Shown: positions 34,197 to 43,119 of the stretch, piece after piece | How the letters are laid out: every line of letters starts with the position of its first letter | Numbering within the stretch: position 1 is the stretch's first letter | DNA from: Streptomyces sp. RPA4-2 | Lineage (GTDB): Bacteria; Actinomycetota; Actinomycetes; Streptomycetales; Streptomycetaceae | Assembly (NCBI RefSeq): GCF_012273515.2 | Contig: NZ_CP050975.2 | Span: forward strand, 7,068,001-7,132,000 | DNA: 64,000 bases | Reading direction: 5' to 3' | Program-made: the position numbers and the translations under genes | The notes under the pieces: model-generated | The model's input: only the letters and a program-made list of their open reading frames with translations | Databases searched by the model: none | Told to the model about the DNA's origin: nothing

Positions 34197-34567
34197 GCGG
34201 GTGGTGGTGGGGCGGGGCCGTGCCGGGCGGTGCTGAGCGGGTGGTGCGGCGGCGCGGGCGGTGCGGCGGCGCGGGCGGTGCGGGTGCTTAAGCGGCGAGG
34301 GTGGTGGTGGGGCGGGGCCGTGCCGGTACGTCGAGCCCGTCGCCGCTGGATCAGACGTGGGCCGGGCAGGGGAGCCGCTGCTCGATCCGGGCGTAAGCGA
34401 CGGGCTGCGGCGTACCGGCACGGCCCCTCGCGTGCGTCGCCGGGTGCGGGTGTGTGGGGACGCGGTGGCCCACGGTCCGGTCGGCTCGATCCGGACGTGA
34501 GGGAGGGGACGTGACGGTACGGGCCCCTCGCGTGGGTCGTCGGGTGTGGGGACGCGTCCCGAAAGTG
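34197..34567. other. GC-rich intergenic segment with internal duplications
   Basis: No gene is recognised. It contains a 28-bp direct repeat exactly 100 bp apart (34199-34226 and 34299-34326), a 17-bp tandem copy in the GCGGTGCGGCGGCGCGG stretch near 34244-34280, and two diverged copies of GCCCCTCGCGTG-n-GTCG near 34423 and 34525. It reads as expanded or decayed spacer between kinase and reductase. Confidence 0.6.
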
Positions 34568-35596
34568 TCAGTGCGTGCGGGGGGTCACTCGGCGGCCCGC
34601 CGTTCCGTACACCCATGTCGATGTCTCGTCGATGAAGTCGGTCGGGAAGCCGGGGCGGAAGCCGGTGACCTCGTCCAAGGTGGTCACCAGCTCCGCGGGC
34701 AGGGTCAGTTCGGTCGCGCCGAGGTTGTCGACGAGCTGGGTGACGTGGCGGGCGCCCACGATGGGGTGGACGGCGGGGGAGCGGGCCATGGTCCAGGCGA
34801 TGGCGACCTGGGCGGGAGAGGCGCCGAGTTCGTCGGCCGCCGTCCGGACGGCCTCGGCCACACTCCGCTCGAGTTCCCCGATCGCCTCCGGGGAGAGCCG
34901 GGTCGCCGTGCCCGGGAGCACACCGCCCGGCCGGGTGTACTTGCCGGACAGGATGCCGTTCTGCAACGGACTCCACGCGGCGACCGACATGCCGAACGCC
35001 TCGGCCATCGGCAGGAGTTCGCGCTCGGCGTCCCGGCTCAGCAGGCTGTACGGCACCTGGAGCGCGGCGAACGGCGACCAACCCCGCCACTCGGCGAGGG
35101 TGTTGGCGCGTGACACCACCCAGGCGGGGGCGTCCGAGATGCCCACGTACAGGACCTTCCCGGACCGTACGGAGTCGTCGAGCGCGCGCATCGTCTCCTC
35201 GACCGGGGTGTTCCGGTCCCAGATGTGCACCCAGTAGATGTCGATGTAGTCCGTTCCCAGCCGCCGCAGGCTCGTCTCCAGGGAGAGGGCGAGGTTCTTG
35301 CGGTGGTTCCCGGCGGCGTTCGGGTCCGCTCCGTCACGGGAGATCGTGTACTTGGTGGACAGCACGAAGCGGTCGCGCCGCCCCTTCAGCAACTCGCCCA
35401 CGATCTCCTCGCTGGCCCCGCCACGGTAGTTGACGGCGGTGTCGACCACGTTGCCGCCGGCCTCCGCGTACGCGTCGAGGATCCGCGCGCACTCCTCCTT
35501 CGGCGCGCCCACCCCGTCCTGCTCCCCGAACGTCATGGCGCCGAGGAACAGTTCGGAGACACGAAGGCCGGTCCGACCCAAGAGCCGATAGCGCAC
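34568..35596 (-). CDS. Aldo/keto reductase
   Basis: A 342-residue NADPH-dependent aldo/keto reductase. The start segment YRLLGRTGLRVSELFLGAMTFG, the catalytic Asp/Tyr region GGNVVDTAVNYRGGASEEIVGELL, Lys in VLSTKYTI, the YIDIYWVHIWDRNTP His, and the C-terminal IVGARHVTQLVDNLGA cofactor loop are all present. The GTG at 35596 has GGAGG about 9 bases upstream and matches the family start. It lies on the opposite strand between the sensor kinase and the response regulator, an unusual place; kinase and regulator genes of this class normally adjoin. Substrate unknown. Confidence 0.9.
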   Translation of the reverse strand: MRYRLLGRTGLRVSELFLGAMTFGEQDGVGAPKEECARILDAYAEAGGNVVDTAVNYRGGASEEIVGELLKGRRDRFVLSTKYTISRDGADPNAAGNHRKNLALSLETSLRRLGTDYIDIYWVHIWDRNTPVEETMRALDDSVRSGKVLYVGISDAPAWVVSRANTLAEWRGWSPFAALQVPYSLLSRDAERELLPMAEAFGMSVAAWSPLQNGILSGKYTRPGGVLPGTATRLSPEAIGELERSVAEAVRTAADELGASPAQVAIAWTMARSPAVHPIVGARHVTQLVDNLGATELTLPAELVTTLDEVTGFRPGFPTDFIDETSTWVYGTAGRRVTPRTH

Positions 35597-35749
35597 GGGG
35601 AAACTCCTCCGGAAGTCGGTCACACACGTCACACGGTCGGCCGGCGTGGTGCGCCGGCCCCGGTCGACCGACCGTAGTCGCCGGACGCGGGCCGGGGGAC
35701 GGAATCGTCACGCCGGACGCGCCCCGGCGCAGTCACTACGGTAGGCACC

Positions 35750-36421
35750 ATGAAAGCGATCCGACTGCTTCTGGTCGACGACGATCCGCTGGTGAGGGCC
35801 GGCCTGTCCTTCATGATGGGCGGCGCCGACGACATCGAGATCGTCGGCGAGGCCGCCGACGGCGGCGAGGTCGAGGCTCTCGTCGACCGCACCCGCCCGG
35901 ACGTCGTCCTGATGGACATCCGGATGCCCACGGTCGACGGCCTCGCGGCCACCGAGCGGCTGCGCCGCCGTCAGGACGCCCCGCAGGTCGTGGTCCTCAC
36001 CACCTTCCACGCCGACGAGCAGGTACTGCGGGCGCTGCGCGCGGGCGCCGCCGGGTTCGTCCTCAAGGACACCCCGCCCGCCGACATCGTCGACGCGGTA
36101 CGCCGGGTCGCGGCCGGCGACCCGGTGCTGTCCCCCACCGTCACCCGCCGGCTGATGGAGCAGGCGGCCGGCGGCCCCGCCGACACCCGCCGCGGTACCG
36201 CCCGCGACCGGATCGCCGTCCTCAACGACCGCGAACGCGAGGTCGCCGTCGCCGTCGGCCGGGGCGCCTCCAACGCGGCGATCGCCGCCGAGTTGTACAT
36301 GAGCGTCGCCACCGTCAAGACCCATGTCTCCCGCATCCTCGCCAAGCTCGGACTCAACAACCGCGTCCAGATCGCCCTGCTGACGTACGACGCCGGACTC
36401 CTGGAGGAGGACGGGCACTGA
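35750..36421 (+). CDS. NarL/LuxR-family response regulator
   Basis: A 223-residue regulator with a receiver domain (IRLLLVDDDPLVRAGLSFMM, acidic pocket; phospho-Asp in PDVVLMDIRMP; Lys in FVLKDTPP) and a C-terminal LuxR helix-turn-helix (LNDREREVAVAVGRGASNAAIAAEL, SVATVKTHVSRILAKLGLNNR). It is probably the partner of the HisKA_3 kinase 1.5 kb upstream on the same strand. It is followed after 44 bases by a P450 gene on the same strand, so that P450 may be in its transcript or under its control. Confidence 0.92.
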   Translation: MKAIRLLLVDDDPLVRAGLSFMMGGADDIEIVGEAADGGEVEALVDRTRPDVVLMDIRMPTVDGLAATERLRRRQDAPQVVVLTTFHADEQVLRALRAGAAGFVLKDTPPADIVDAVRRVAAGDPVLSPTVTRRLMEQAAGGPADTRRGTARDRIAVLNDREREVAVAVGRGASNAAIAAELYMSVATVKTHVSRILAKLGLNNRVQIALLTYDAGLLEEDGH

Positions 36422-36465
36422 GCGCGGACCCCGCGCGTTGTTCGGGGCAACGGGAGGGTGGAGCC

Positions 36466-37638
36466 ATGATCGATCTGGGTGAGTACGGCACGCGGTTCAT
36501 GAAGGACCCCTATCCGGTGTACGCGGAGCTGCGCGAGCGGGGCCCCGTGCACTGGGTGCGCATGCCGGCCCCCGGCGCGTACGAGTGCTGGCTCGTCGTC
36601 GGGTACGAGGAGGCGCGCGCCGCCCTCGCCGACCCGAGACTGTCCAAGGACAGCACCAAGATGGGACTGACCTCTCTCGAGGACGAACTGATGGGCCGCC
36701 ATGTGCTCGTCACCGACCCGCCCGAGCACTCCCGGCTGCGTTCACTCGTCACGGGCGCGTTCACCATGCGCCGGGTGGCGGCGCTGCGCCCCCGCGTGCA
36801 GCAGATCACCGACGAGCTGCTGGACGCGATGCTGCCCGCGGGGCGTGCGGACCTCGTGGACTCCTTCGCCTATCCGCTGCCGATCACCGTCATCTGCGAG
36901 CTGCTGGGCGTGCCCGACATCGACCGGGCGGCGTTCCGCAGGATGTCGAACGAGATCGTGACACCGACGGACGGCGTCGGCGAGTTCGCGGCGGTGAAGG
37001 AACTGGCCGGATATCTGGACGAGTTGATCGAGGACAAGCGCTGTACGGCCCCGGCCGGCGATCTGCTCGGCGACCTCATCCGCACCAGGGCCGAGGACGG
37101 CGACCGGCTCTCCCGCGCCGAGCTGCGCGGGATGGCATTCATCCTGCTGGTCGCGGGCCATGAGACGACCGTCAACCTGATCACGAACGGGGTGCACACC
37201 CTGCTCGCCCACCCCGGCCAACTCGCCGCGCTGCGCTCCGACATGACCCTGCTGGACGGGGCGGTGGAGGAGGTGCTGCGCTTCGAAGGACCGGTCGAGA
37301 CGGCGACGTACCGCTACGCGGCGGAGCCGATGGAGATCGGCGGCCGGGCCGTCGCGGTGGGCGACCCGGTGATGATCGGGCTCGACGCCGCCAACCGCGA
37401 CGCGGCGCACTGCCCCGACCCGCACCGCTTCGACATCCGCCGCGCCCCGCGCGGCCATCTCGCCTTCGGGCACGGCGTCCACTACTGCCTGGGCGCGCCC
37501 CTGGCCCGGCTGGAGGCACGGGTCGCGCTGCGCTCGCTGCTGGAGCGCTGCCCGGACCTCGCTCTCGACGGCCCCCCGGGCGAGCCGCTGCCCGGGATGC
37601 TGATGCGCGGTGTGCGCAGGCTGCCCGTGCGGTGGTGA
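36466..37638 (+). CDS. Cytochrome P450 (third of three)
   Basis: A 390-residue class I P450 with I helix LLVAGHETTVN, K helix EEVLRFEGP and heme loop FGHGVHYCLGAPLARLE. The N-terminus is short (MIDLGEYGTRFMKDPYPVYA), as in CYP107-like enzymes. A GGGAGG ribosome site precedes the ATG. The gene begins 44 bases after a NarL-type response regulator, so the two are probably co-transcribed. No ferredoxin gene is linked. Substrate unknown. Confidence 0.93.
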   Translation: MIDLGEYGTRFMKDPYPVYAELRERGPVHWVRMPAPGAYECWLVVGYEEARAALADPRLSKDSTKMGLTSLEDELMGRHVLVTDPPEHSRLRSLVTGAFTMRRVAALRPRVQQITDELLDAMLPAGRADLVDSFAYPLPITVICELLGVPDIDRAAFRRMSNEIVTPTDGVGEFAAVKELAGYLDELIEDKRCTAPAGDLLGDLIRTRAEDGDRLSRAELRGMAFILLVAGHETTVNLITNGVHTLLAHPGQLAALRSDMTLLDGAVEEVLRFEGPVETATYRYAAEPMEIGGRAVAVGDPVMIGLDAANRDAAHCPDPHRFDIRRAPRGHLAFGHGVHYCLGAPLARLEARVALRSLLERCPDLALDGPPGEPLPGMLMRGVRRLPVRW

Positions 37639-37674
37639 GTGCTCCGGTCGTGGCCGGTGCGGTGGTGAGTGCTC
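37627..37674. repeat. 18-bp direct repeat at the 3' end of the P450 gene
   Basis: GTGCGGTGGTGAGTGCTC occurs at 37627-37644, spanning the P450 stop codon (TGA), and again at 37657-37674 just downstream. Confidence 0.75.
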
Positions 37675-37771
37675 GGGGGGTACAGGTGTGGCCCCGGACC
37701 GGGAGCCGCATCGGACGGTCAGGGTCCGGACGGTCCGGGTCCGGCACGAGGTGGGGTGAGTAAGGCCGGGC

Positions 37772-38782
37772 TCAGTTCCGGCCCGCGGGGATCTCCGCCA
37801 GCCGCACCGGGCGCCGCTCCAGCCGCGACAGCTCGCAGGCCTCCGCGATACGCAGCGCGTGCAGGGCTTCGCGCCCGTCGCACGGGTTGGCCCGTTCACC
37901 GCGGACGACCTCGACGAACGCGGCGAGCTCGGCCTCGTACGCGGGACCGAAGCGCTCCAGGAATCCGGTCCACGGCTTGTCGGCGGGCGGCGGGCCGGCC
38001 GGTTCGGTGGAGGCGATCGGAGTACGGTCGTCCAGGCCGACGCCGATCTGGTCCAGGTCACCGGCCAGTTCCATGCGGATGTCGTAGCCCGCGCCGTTCA
38101 TCCGGGTCGCGGTGGCCGTGGCGAGGGTTCCGTCGTCGAGGGTGAGGACGGCCGCGGCGGTGTCGATGTCCCGCGCCTCGCGGAACATCGCGGGCCCGGC
38201 GTCCGAGCCCATCGCGTAGACCTCCACCACCTCGTGGCCCGTCACCCAGCGCAGCATGTCGAAGTCGTGGACCAGACAGTCCCGGTAGAGACCGCCCGAC
38301 AGCGGCAGATAGGCGGCCGGCGGCGGCGACTGGTCGGACGTCATCGCCCGTACGGTGTGCAGCCTGCCGAGCCGCCCCGACCGGACCGCTTCCCGCGCGG
38401 CCGTGTACCCCGCGTCGAAGCGGCGCTGGAAGCCCAGTTGCAGGACCGTTCCGGCGGCCTCGACCTCGGCGAGCGCGGCCAGTGTGCCGGCCAGGTCGAG
38501 GGCGATGGGCTTCTCGCAGAACACCGGGAGCCCGGAGCGCGCCGCCCGGCCGATCAGTTCCGCGTGGGCGGCGGTGGACGCGGTGATGACCACGGCGTCC
38601 ACGCCCCAGGTGAAGATCTCGTCCACGCCGGGTGCCGCCGTGGCGCCCAGACGGTCCGCGAGTTCCTGGGCCCGCGCGGGGTCCGCGTCCGTCACGATGA
38701 GGGAGCCGACTTCGCGATGACGATCAAGAGTGGTCGCGTGAAATGTGCCGATACGACCCGTTCCGATAAGTCCGATGCGCAT
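37772..38782 (-). CDS. iolG: Gfo/Idh/MocA oxidoreductase, myo-inositol 2-dehydrogenase-like
   Basis: A 336-residue NAD-dependent dehydrogenase: N-terminal Rossmann fold (MRIGLIGTGRIGTFHA), the family EKP motif with its Lys in VFCEKPIALD, and the active-site region GGLYRDCLVHDFDMLRWVTG. Homologues oxidise myo-inositol to scyllo-inosose or act on related sugars. The start at 38782 is preferred to an upstream one because the Rossmann glycine motif begins there. It is divergent from a GntR regulator with a perfect 12-bp palindrome between. A sugar ABC importer follows beyond the regulator, so gene and transporter may handle the same sugar. Inositol as substrate is a reasonable inference, not proven. 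Confidence 0.8.
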   Translation of the reverse strand: MRIGLIGTGRIGTFHATTLDRHREVGSLIVTDADPARAQELADRLGATAAPGVDEIFTWGVDAVVITASTAAHAELIGRAARSGLPVFCEKPIALDLAGTLAALAEVEAAGTVLQLGFQRRFDAGYTAAREAVRSGRLGRLHTVRAMTSDQSPPPAAYLPLSGGLYRDCLVHDFDMLRWVTGHEVVEVYAMGSDAGPAMFREARDIDTAAAVLTLDDGTLATATATRMNGAGYDIRMELAGDLDQIGVGLDDRTPIASTEPAGPPPADKPWTGFLERFGPAYEAELAAFVEVVRGERANPCDGREALHALRIAEACELSRLERRPVRLAEIPAGRN

Positions 38783-38822
38783 GGGAACAAACTGAGGGCG
38801 CGCCAGGCGCCGTGTCAATGCT

Positions 38823-38834
38823 TTGTCCGGACAA
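38823..38834. promoter_or_regulatory. GntR operator candidate between iolG and the GntR gene
   Basis: TTGTCCGGACAA is a perfect 12-bp palindrome in the 101-bp divergent promoter region. A related 12-mer (9 of 12 identical) lies at 39829-39840 next to the promoter of the ABC operon. Confidence 0.6.
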
Positions 38835-38883
38835 TCGAACTTCACAACTTCCCGTCAACATCTCCCGGAGCTACGCTCGGCGC

Positions 38884-39648
38884 GTGCCGAAACCAGATGT
38901 GGATCCGACCGTGTCGCTCCAGCTCAGCGTCGACCGCAGCAGTCCGGTCCCGCTGTACTTCCAGCTGTCCCAGCAGCTGGAGGCCGCGATCGAGCACGGA
39001 ACCCTGACCCCGGGCAGCCTCCTCGGCAACGAGATCGAGCTGGCCGGACGGCTCGGCCTGTCCCGGCCGACCGTCCGCCAGGCCATTCAGTCACTTGTCG
39101 ACAAAGGACTGCTGGTGAGGCGCAGAGGCGTCGGCACCCAGGTCGTGCACAGCCAGGTCAAGCGTCCGCTGGAGCTCAGCAGCCTGTACGACGACCTGGA
39201 GGCGGCCGGGCAGCGCCCCGCGACCCAGGTGCGCGTCAACACCGTCGTGCCGGCGTCCGCCGAGGTCGCGGCCGCGCTGGGCGTGGCCGAGGGCAGTGAC
39301 GTCCACCGGGTGGAACGGCTCCGGCTCGCCCACGGGGAGCCGATGGCGTACCTCTGCAACTATCTGCCGCCCGCCCTGCTGGAGCTGGACAGCGCCCGGC
39401 TGGAGGCCACCGGGCTGTACCGGCTGATGCGTGCCGCGGGCATCACCCTGCACAGTGCCCGTCAGTCCGTCGGCGCCCGCGCGGCCACCGAGGAGGAGGG
39501 CGAGCGGCTCGGAGAGCCCGCCGGGGCCCCGCTGCTCACCATGCAGCGCACCACCTTCGACGACACCGGGCGTGCGGTGGAGTTCGGCACCCACACCTAC
39601 CGCGCCTCCCGCTACTCCTTCGAGTTCCAGCTCCTCGTACGTCCGTGA
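38884..39648 (+). CDS. GntR-family regulator (HutC/UTRA type)
   Basis: A 254-residue regulator with an N-terminal GntR winged helix (VPLYFQLSQQLEAAIEHGTL, then GLSRPTVRQAIQSLVDKGLLVRRRGVGT) and a UTRA ligand domain from about residue 95 (HRVERLRLAHGEPMAYLCNYLP ... FEFGTHTYRASRYSFEF region). It probably senses a sugar or sugar phosphate and controls both the divergent dehydrogenase and the ABC operon downstream. The GTG start at 38884 gives the family-like N-terminus; upstream codons in the same frame lie in the promoter. A perfect palindrome is 50 bp upstream. Confidence 0.9.
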   Translation: MPKPDVDPTVSLQLSVDRSSPVPLYFQLSQQLEAAIEHGTLTPGSLLGNEIELAGRLGLSRPTVRQAIQSLVDKGLLVRRRGVGTQVVHSQVKRPLELSSLYDDLEAAGQRPATQVRVNTVVPASAEVAAALGVAEGSDVHRVERLRLAHGEPMAYLCNYLPPALLELDSARLEATGLYRLMRAAGITLHSARQSVGARAATEEEGERLGEPAGAPLLTMQRTTFDDTGRAVEFGTHTYRASRYSFEFQLLVRP

Positions 39649-39756
39649 ATCCGCGAATCCGCTTATACCGGTGAATCCGTGTACGGCGGTGAATTGTCGT
39701 ACGGCCGTGAATCCTCATGTCGTTGTGAATGTTTGGATCTTCGTGGGGTGGTGAAT
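39645..39756. repeat. Imperfect 18-bp tandem repeats around GTGAAT
   Basis: GTGAAT recurs at 39645, 39671, 39689, 39707, 39725 and 39751; the middle four are exactly 18 bases apart, with diverged sequence such as CCGTGTACGGCG between. The array starts at the GntR stop codon and fills much of the gap to the ABC operon. No gene is seen there. Confidence 0.75.
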
Positions 39757-39828
39757 TCCGCTCGTGATCGAAAAGCTCCTGGTGGGGGCATGAATCGGCT
39801 GGGGCATGGCCGAATCTCAATCGTAAGA

Positions 39829-39875
39829 ATGTTCTGACAAACCCATTGACTGGTGTGCGGACCCGGAGCTAGAAC
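39829..39875 (+). promoter_or_regulatory. Promoter and GntR-like site of the sugar ABC operon
   Basis: TTGACT (39846-39851) and TAGAAC (39870-39875) with an 18-base spacer form a sigma-70-type promoter. Directly upstream, ATGTTCTGACAA (39829-39840) matches 9 of 12 bases of the TTGTCCGGACAA palindrome found beside the GntR gene. Confidence 0.6.
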
Positions 39876-39920
39876 TCCCCTCAGCCGCAAAGGAGCGGCG
39901 GGAGAGAGGGTGGTCCCACC

Positions 39921-40916
39921 ATGCGTACAGCCCGAACAGCAGCAGCGGTGATAGCTGTGATCGCGCTCGCGGCCGGGTGCAGCAGCTCCGGCGGCAAGGA
40001 CTCGGAGGACAAGGCGAGTGGCAGCGGGAGCGGCGGCGGCAAGGCCGCCGGCACACCCCGTCTGAAGATCGCGATGGTGACGCACTCCGGCGAGGGCGAC
40101 ACGTTCTGGGACATCGTCCAGAGCGGCGCCAAGGCGGCGGCCGGCAAGGACAACGTCGACTTCCTGTACTCGAACGACAAGGAAGCCAACGGACAGGCCC
40201 AGCTCGTCCAGGCCGCGATCGACAAGAAGGTCGACGGCATCGTCGTCACGCTGGCCAAGCCCGAGGCGATGAAGGACGTTCTCGCCAAGGCCGAGGCGGC
40301 GGGCATCCCGGTCGTCACGATCAACTCCGGTGCCGAGTTCTCCAAGCAGTTCGGGGCGCTCGCGCACTTCGGCCAGGACGAGTCGGTCGCCGGTGAGGCC
40401 ATCGGTGACGAACTCGACAAACGCGGTCTCAAGAAGGCCGTCTGTGTCATCCACGAGCAGGGCAACGTCTCCCTGGAGCAGCGCTGCGCCGGCGTGAAGA
40501 AGACCTTCGACGGCTCGGTCGAGAACCTCAACGTCGACGGGACCAACGCCCCCGCCAGCCAGTCCTCCATCGAGGCGAAGCTGCAGGCCACCAAGGGCAT
40601 CGACGCCGTCATCACGCTGGGCGCCCCGATCGCCGCCGTCGCGGTGAAGGCCAAGGCCGACGCGGGCAGCAAGGCCGAGATCGACACCTTCGACCTGAAC
40701 GCCGAGGTGGTCAAGCGGCTCAAGGCCAAGGAGGTCGGCTTCGCCGTCGACCAGCAGCCCTACCTCCAGGGCTACGAGGCCATCGACATGCTGTGGCTCT
40801 ACAAGAACAACGGCGACGTGCTCGGCGGCGGCAAGACGGTCCTCACCGGCCCGGCCATCGTCACCGAGAAGGACGCGCCGCAGCTCGAGAAGTACACCGC
40901 GCGCGGGACCCGCTGA
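39921..40916 (+). CDS. Sugar ABC transporter substrate-binding lipoprotein (copy 1)
   Basis: A 331-residue periplasmic-binding-type protein anchored by lipid: the signal peptide ends in the lipobox LAAGC (Cys20), followed by a Gly/Ser linker. The body belongs to the ribose/xylose (Peripla_BP_4) class, e.g. [26 protein letters not shown] at the N-lobe, VDGIVVTLAKPEAM, and [17 protein letters not shown] near the hinge. It captures a sugar outside the cell for the permease below. It is the first gene of a four-gene operon and is closely similar to the next gene, so it arose by tandem duplication. Confidence 0.93.
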   Translation: MRTARTAAAVIAVIALAAGCSSSGGKDSEDKASGSGSGGGKAAGTPRLKIAMVTHSGEGDTFWDIVQSGAKAAAGKDNVDFLYSNDKEANGQAQLVQAAIDKKVDGIVVTLAKPEAMKDVLAKAEAAGIPVVTINSGAEFSKQFGALAHFGQDESVAGEAIGDELDKRGLKKAVCVIHEQGNVSLEQRCAGVKKTFDGSVENLNVDGTNAPASQSSIEAKLQATKGIDAVITLGAPIAAVAVKAKADAGSKAEIDTFDLNAEVVKRLKAKEVGFAVDQQPYLQGYEAIDMLWLYKNNGDVLGGGKTVLTGPAIVTEKDAPQLEKYTARGTR

Positions 40917-40954
40917 TGGGATGCACGCTCCCCGTGTTCGATACTTGGGCGTTT

Positions 40955-40977
40955 GGGGCCGGCGAGAGGCCGGCCCC
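40955..40977 (+). terminator. Intercistronic hairpin between the two binding-protein genes
   Basis: GGGGCCGGC-GAGAG-GCCGGCCCC, a perfect 9-bp stem with a 5-base loop, 39 bases after the first binding-protein gene. It may act as a partial terminator or 3' mRNA stabiliser that raises the level of the first product. Confidence 0.65.
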
Positions 40978-41056
40978 CGGGGCCTACGGAACGGCCCGCC
41001 GGGCCGCTCCGCGGGCCCCGGCGCACCAAGGAGCACAGCAAGAAGGGCACGGCCTC

Positions 41057-42061
41057 GTGGCACGGACTCGGACCTGGGTAAGCATCGCGCTCGCAGGGGC
41101 GCTGGGAGCGTCCCTCGCCGGATGCAGCAGCACCGGCGGGAAGCGGGCCGAGGATGCCCGCAAGGAGGCGTCCGCCCAGGGCAGGGCCGCGGTGAACACG
41201 CCCAGGTGGACCTTCGCGATGGTCACCCATTCGGGCGACGGCGACACGTTCTGGGACATCGTGCAGAACGGCGCCAAGCAGGCCGCCGTCAAGGACAACA
41301 TCAACTTCCTGTACTCGCACAACGCCGAGGCGCAGCAGCAGGCGCAGCTCGTCGACGCCGCGGTGGACAAGCGGGTCGACGGCATCATCGTCACGCTGGC
41401 CAAGCCGGACGCGATGAAGGCGGCCGTGGCGCGCGCGGAGAAGGCCGGCATCCCCGTGATCACGGTGAACTCCGGCTCCGAGCAGTCCAAGGCGTTCGGC
41501 GCGCTCACCCACATCGGCCAGGACGAGACCATCGCCGGCGAGGCGGTCGGCGACGAGCTGAACAAGCGCGGCCGCAAGAAGGCCCTGTGCATCCTGCACG
41601 AGCAGGGCAACGTCGGTCACGAGCAGCGCTGCGCGGGCGTCAAGAAGACCTTCCACGGCACCGTGCAGGACCTCTACGTCCAGGGCACCAGCATGCCCGA
41701 CGTGCAGTCCTCCATCGGTGCCAAGCTGCAGGCGGACAAGTCCATCGACTCGGTCGTCACGCTCGGTGCCCCGTACGCGGACACCGCGGTCAAGGCCAAG
41801 AAGGACGCCGGCAGCGACGCCGAGGTCGACACCTTCGACCTGAACGCGAAGGTGGCCGCGGAGCTCAAGGACGGCACGCTCGGCTTCGCCGTCGACCAGC
41901 AGCCCTACCTCCAGGGGTACGAGGCCGTGGACCTGCTCTGGCTCTACAAGTACAACGCCGATGTCCTCGGCGGCGGCAAGCCGGTACTCACCGGACCGCA
42001 GATCATCACCAAGGATCAGGCCGCCGCGCTGGAGGAGTACACGAAGCGGGGGACCCGATGA
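41057..42061 (+). CDS. Sugar ABC transporter substrate-binding lipoprotein (copy 2)
   Basis: A 334-residue paralogue of the preceding protein, with lipobox SLAGC and the same landmarks: [51 protein letters not shown] and [17 protein letters not shown]. The frame is open further upstream, but the GTG at 41057 with AAGGG 9 bases before it begins a clean lipoprotein signal peptide. Its stop overlaps the permease ATG by 4 bases (ATGA), so this copy rather than copy 1 is tightly coupled to the transporter. The two copies may differ in sugar specificity. Confidence 0.92.
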   Translation: MARTRTWVSIALAGALGASLAGCSSTGGKRAEDARKEASAQGRAAVNTPRWTFAMVTHSGDGDTFWDIVQNGAKQAAVKDNINFLYSHNAEAQQQAQLVDAAVDKRVDGIIVTLAKPDAMKAAVARAEKAGIPVITVNSGSEQSKAFGALTHIGQDETIAGEAVGDELNKRGRKKALCILHEQGNVGHEQRCAGVKKTFHGTVQDLYVQGTSMPDVQSSIGAKLQADKSIDSVVTLGAPYADTAVKAKKDAGSDAEVDTFDLNAKVAAELKDGTLGFAVDQQPYLQGYEAVDLLWLYKYNADVLGGGKPVLTGPQIITKDQAAALEEYTKRGTR

Positions 42062-43119
42062 CCGCTACCGCACCCGCACCCGCGCCGTCGCCCGGCACCA
42101 AGGCCGACGAACGCCTCGTGAAGACCTCACCGCTGCGCAAGCTCATGGGCCGGCCGGAGCTGGGCTCCGTGGTCGGCGCGATCGCGGTCTTCCTCTTCTT
42201 CGCGATCTTCGCGGACAGCTTCGTACGGGCCGCCAGCCTGAGCACGGTCCTGTACGCCTCGTCGACCATCGGCATCATGGCCGTACCGGTCGCGCTCCTG
42301 ATGATCGGCGGCGAGTTCGACCTCTCCGCGGGCGTCATGGTGACCAGCTCCGCGCTGATCTCCTCGATGCTCAGCTACCAGCTGACGGCGAACGTCTGGG
42401 TCGGCGTCCTCGTCTCGCTGGTCGTCACGCTCGGGATCGGCGTCTTCAACGGCGTCATGCTGACCCGCACCGACCCGCCCAGCTTCATCATCACGCTCGG
42501 CACCTTCCTGATGCTGACCGGTATGAACCTCGGCTTCACCAAGCTGATCAGCCGCACGGTCTCCACCAAGTCGATCGCCGACATGCAGGGCTTCTCCTCC
42601 GCCAAGGACGTCTTCGCCTCGACGTTCACGATCGGCGGCGTCGACTTCAAGATCACCATCCTGTGGTGGCTCGCCCTCGTCGTCGTGGCCACCTGGATCC
42701 TGCTGCGCACCCGCGTCGGCAACTGGATCTACGCCGTCGGCGGCGGCGAGATGGCCGCCCGCGCGGTCGGTGTCCCGGTCAACAAGACCAAGATCGGCCT
42801 CTACATGGGCGTCGCCTTCGGCGCCTGGATCTCCGGTCAGCACCTGCTGTTCTCGTTCGACGTCGTGCAGTCCGGCGAGGGTGTCGGCAACGAGCTCATC
42901 TACATCATCGCGGCGGTCATCGGCGGCTGTCTGATCACCGGCGGCTACGGCTCCGCGGTCGGCGCGGCGGTCGGCGCGCTGATCTTCGGCATGGTGAGCA
43001 AGGGCATCGTGTTCGCCGAATGGAACCCGGACTGGTTCAAGTTCTTCCTCGGAGTGATGCTGCTCCTGGCGACCCTGCTCAACCACTGGGTCCGCAAGCG
43101 CGCGGAGGTGACGAAATGA
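42058..43119 (+). CDS. Sugar ABC transporter permease
   Basis: A 353-residue membrane permease of the ribose/xylose (RbsC/XylH) class with about ten helices. Family stretches are [40 protein letters not shown] and [30 protein letters not shown]. It starts with an Ala/Pro-rich cytoplasmic tail. It overlaps both neighbours by ATGA, so binding protein, permease and ATPase are translated as a coupled set. It forms the channel for sugar import with the ATPase that follows. Confidence 0.94.
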   Translation: MTATAPAPAPSPGTKADERLVKTSPLRKLMGRPELGSVVGAIAVFLFFAIFADSFVRAASLSTVLYASSTIGIMAVPVALLMIGGEFDLSAGVMVTSSALISSMLSYQLTANVWVGVLVSLVVTLGIGVFNGVMLTRTDPPSFIITLGTFLMLTGMNLGFTKLISRTVSTKSIADMQGFSSAKDVFASTFTIGGVDFKITILWWLALVVVATWILLRTRVGNWIYAVGGGEMAARAVGVPVNKTKIGLYMGVAFGAWISGQHLLFSFDVVQSGEGVGNELIYIIAAVIGGCLITGGYGSAVGAAVGALIFGMVSKGIVFAEWNPDWFKFFLGVMLLLATLLNHWVRKRAEVTK

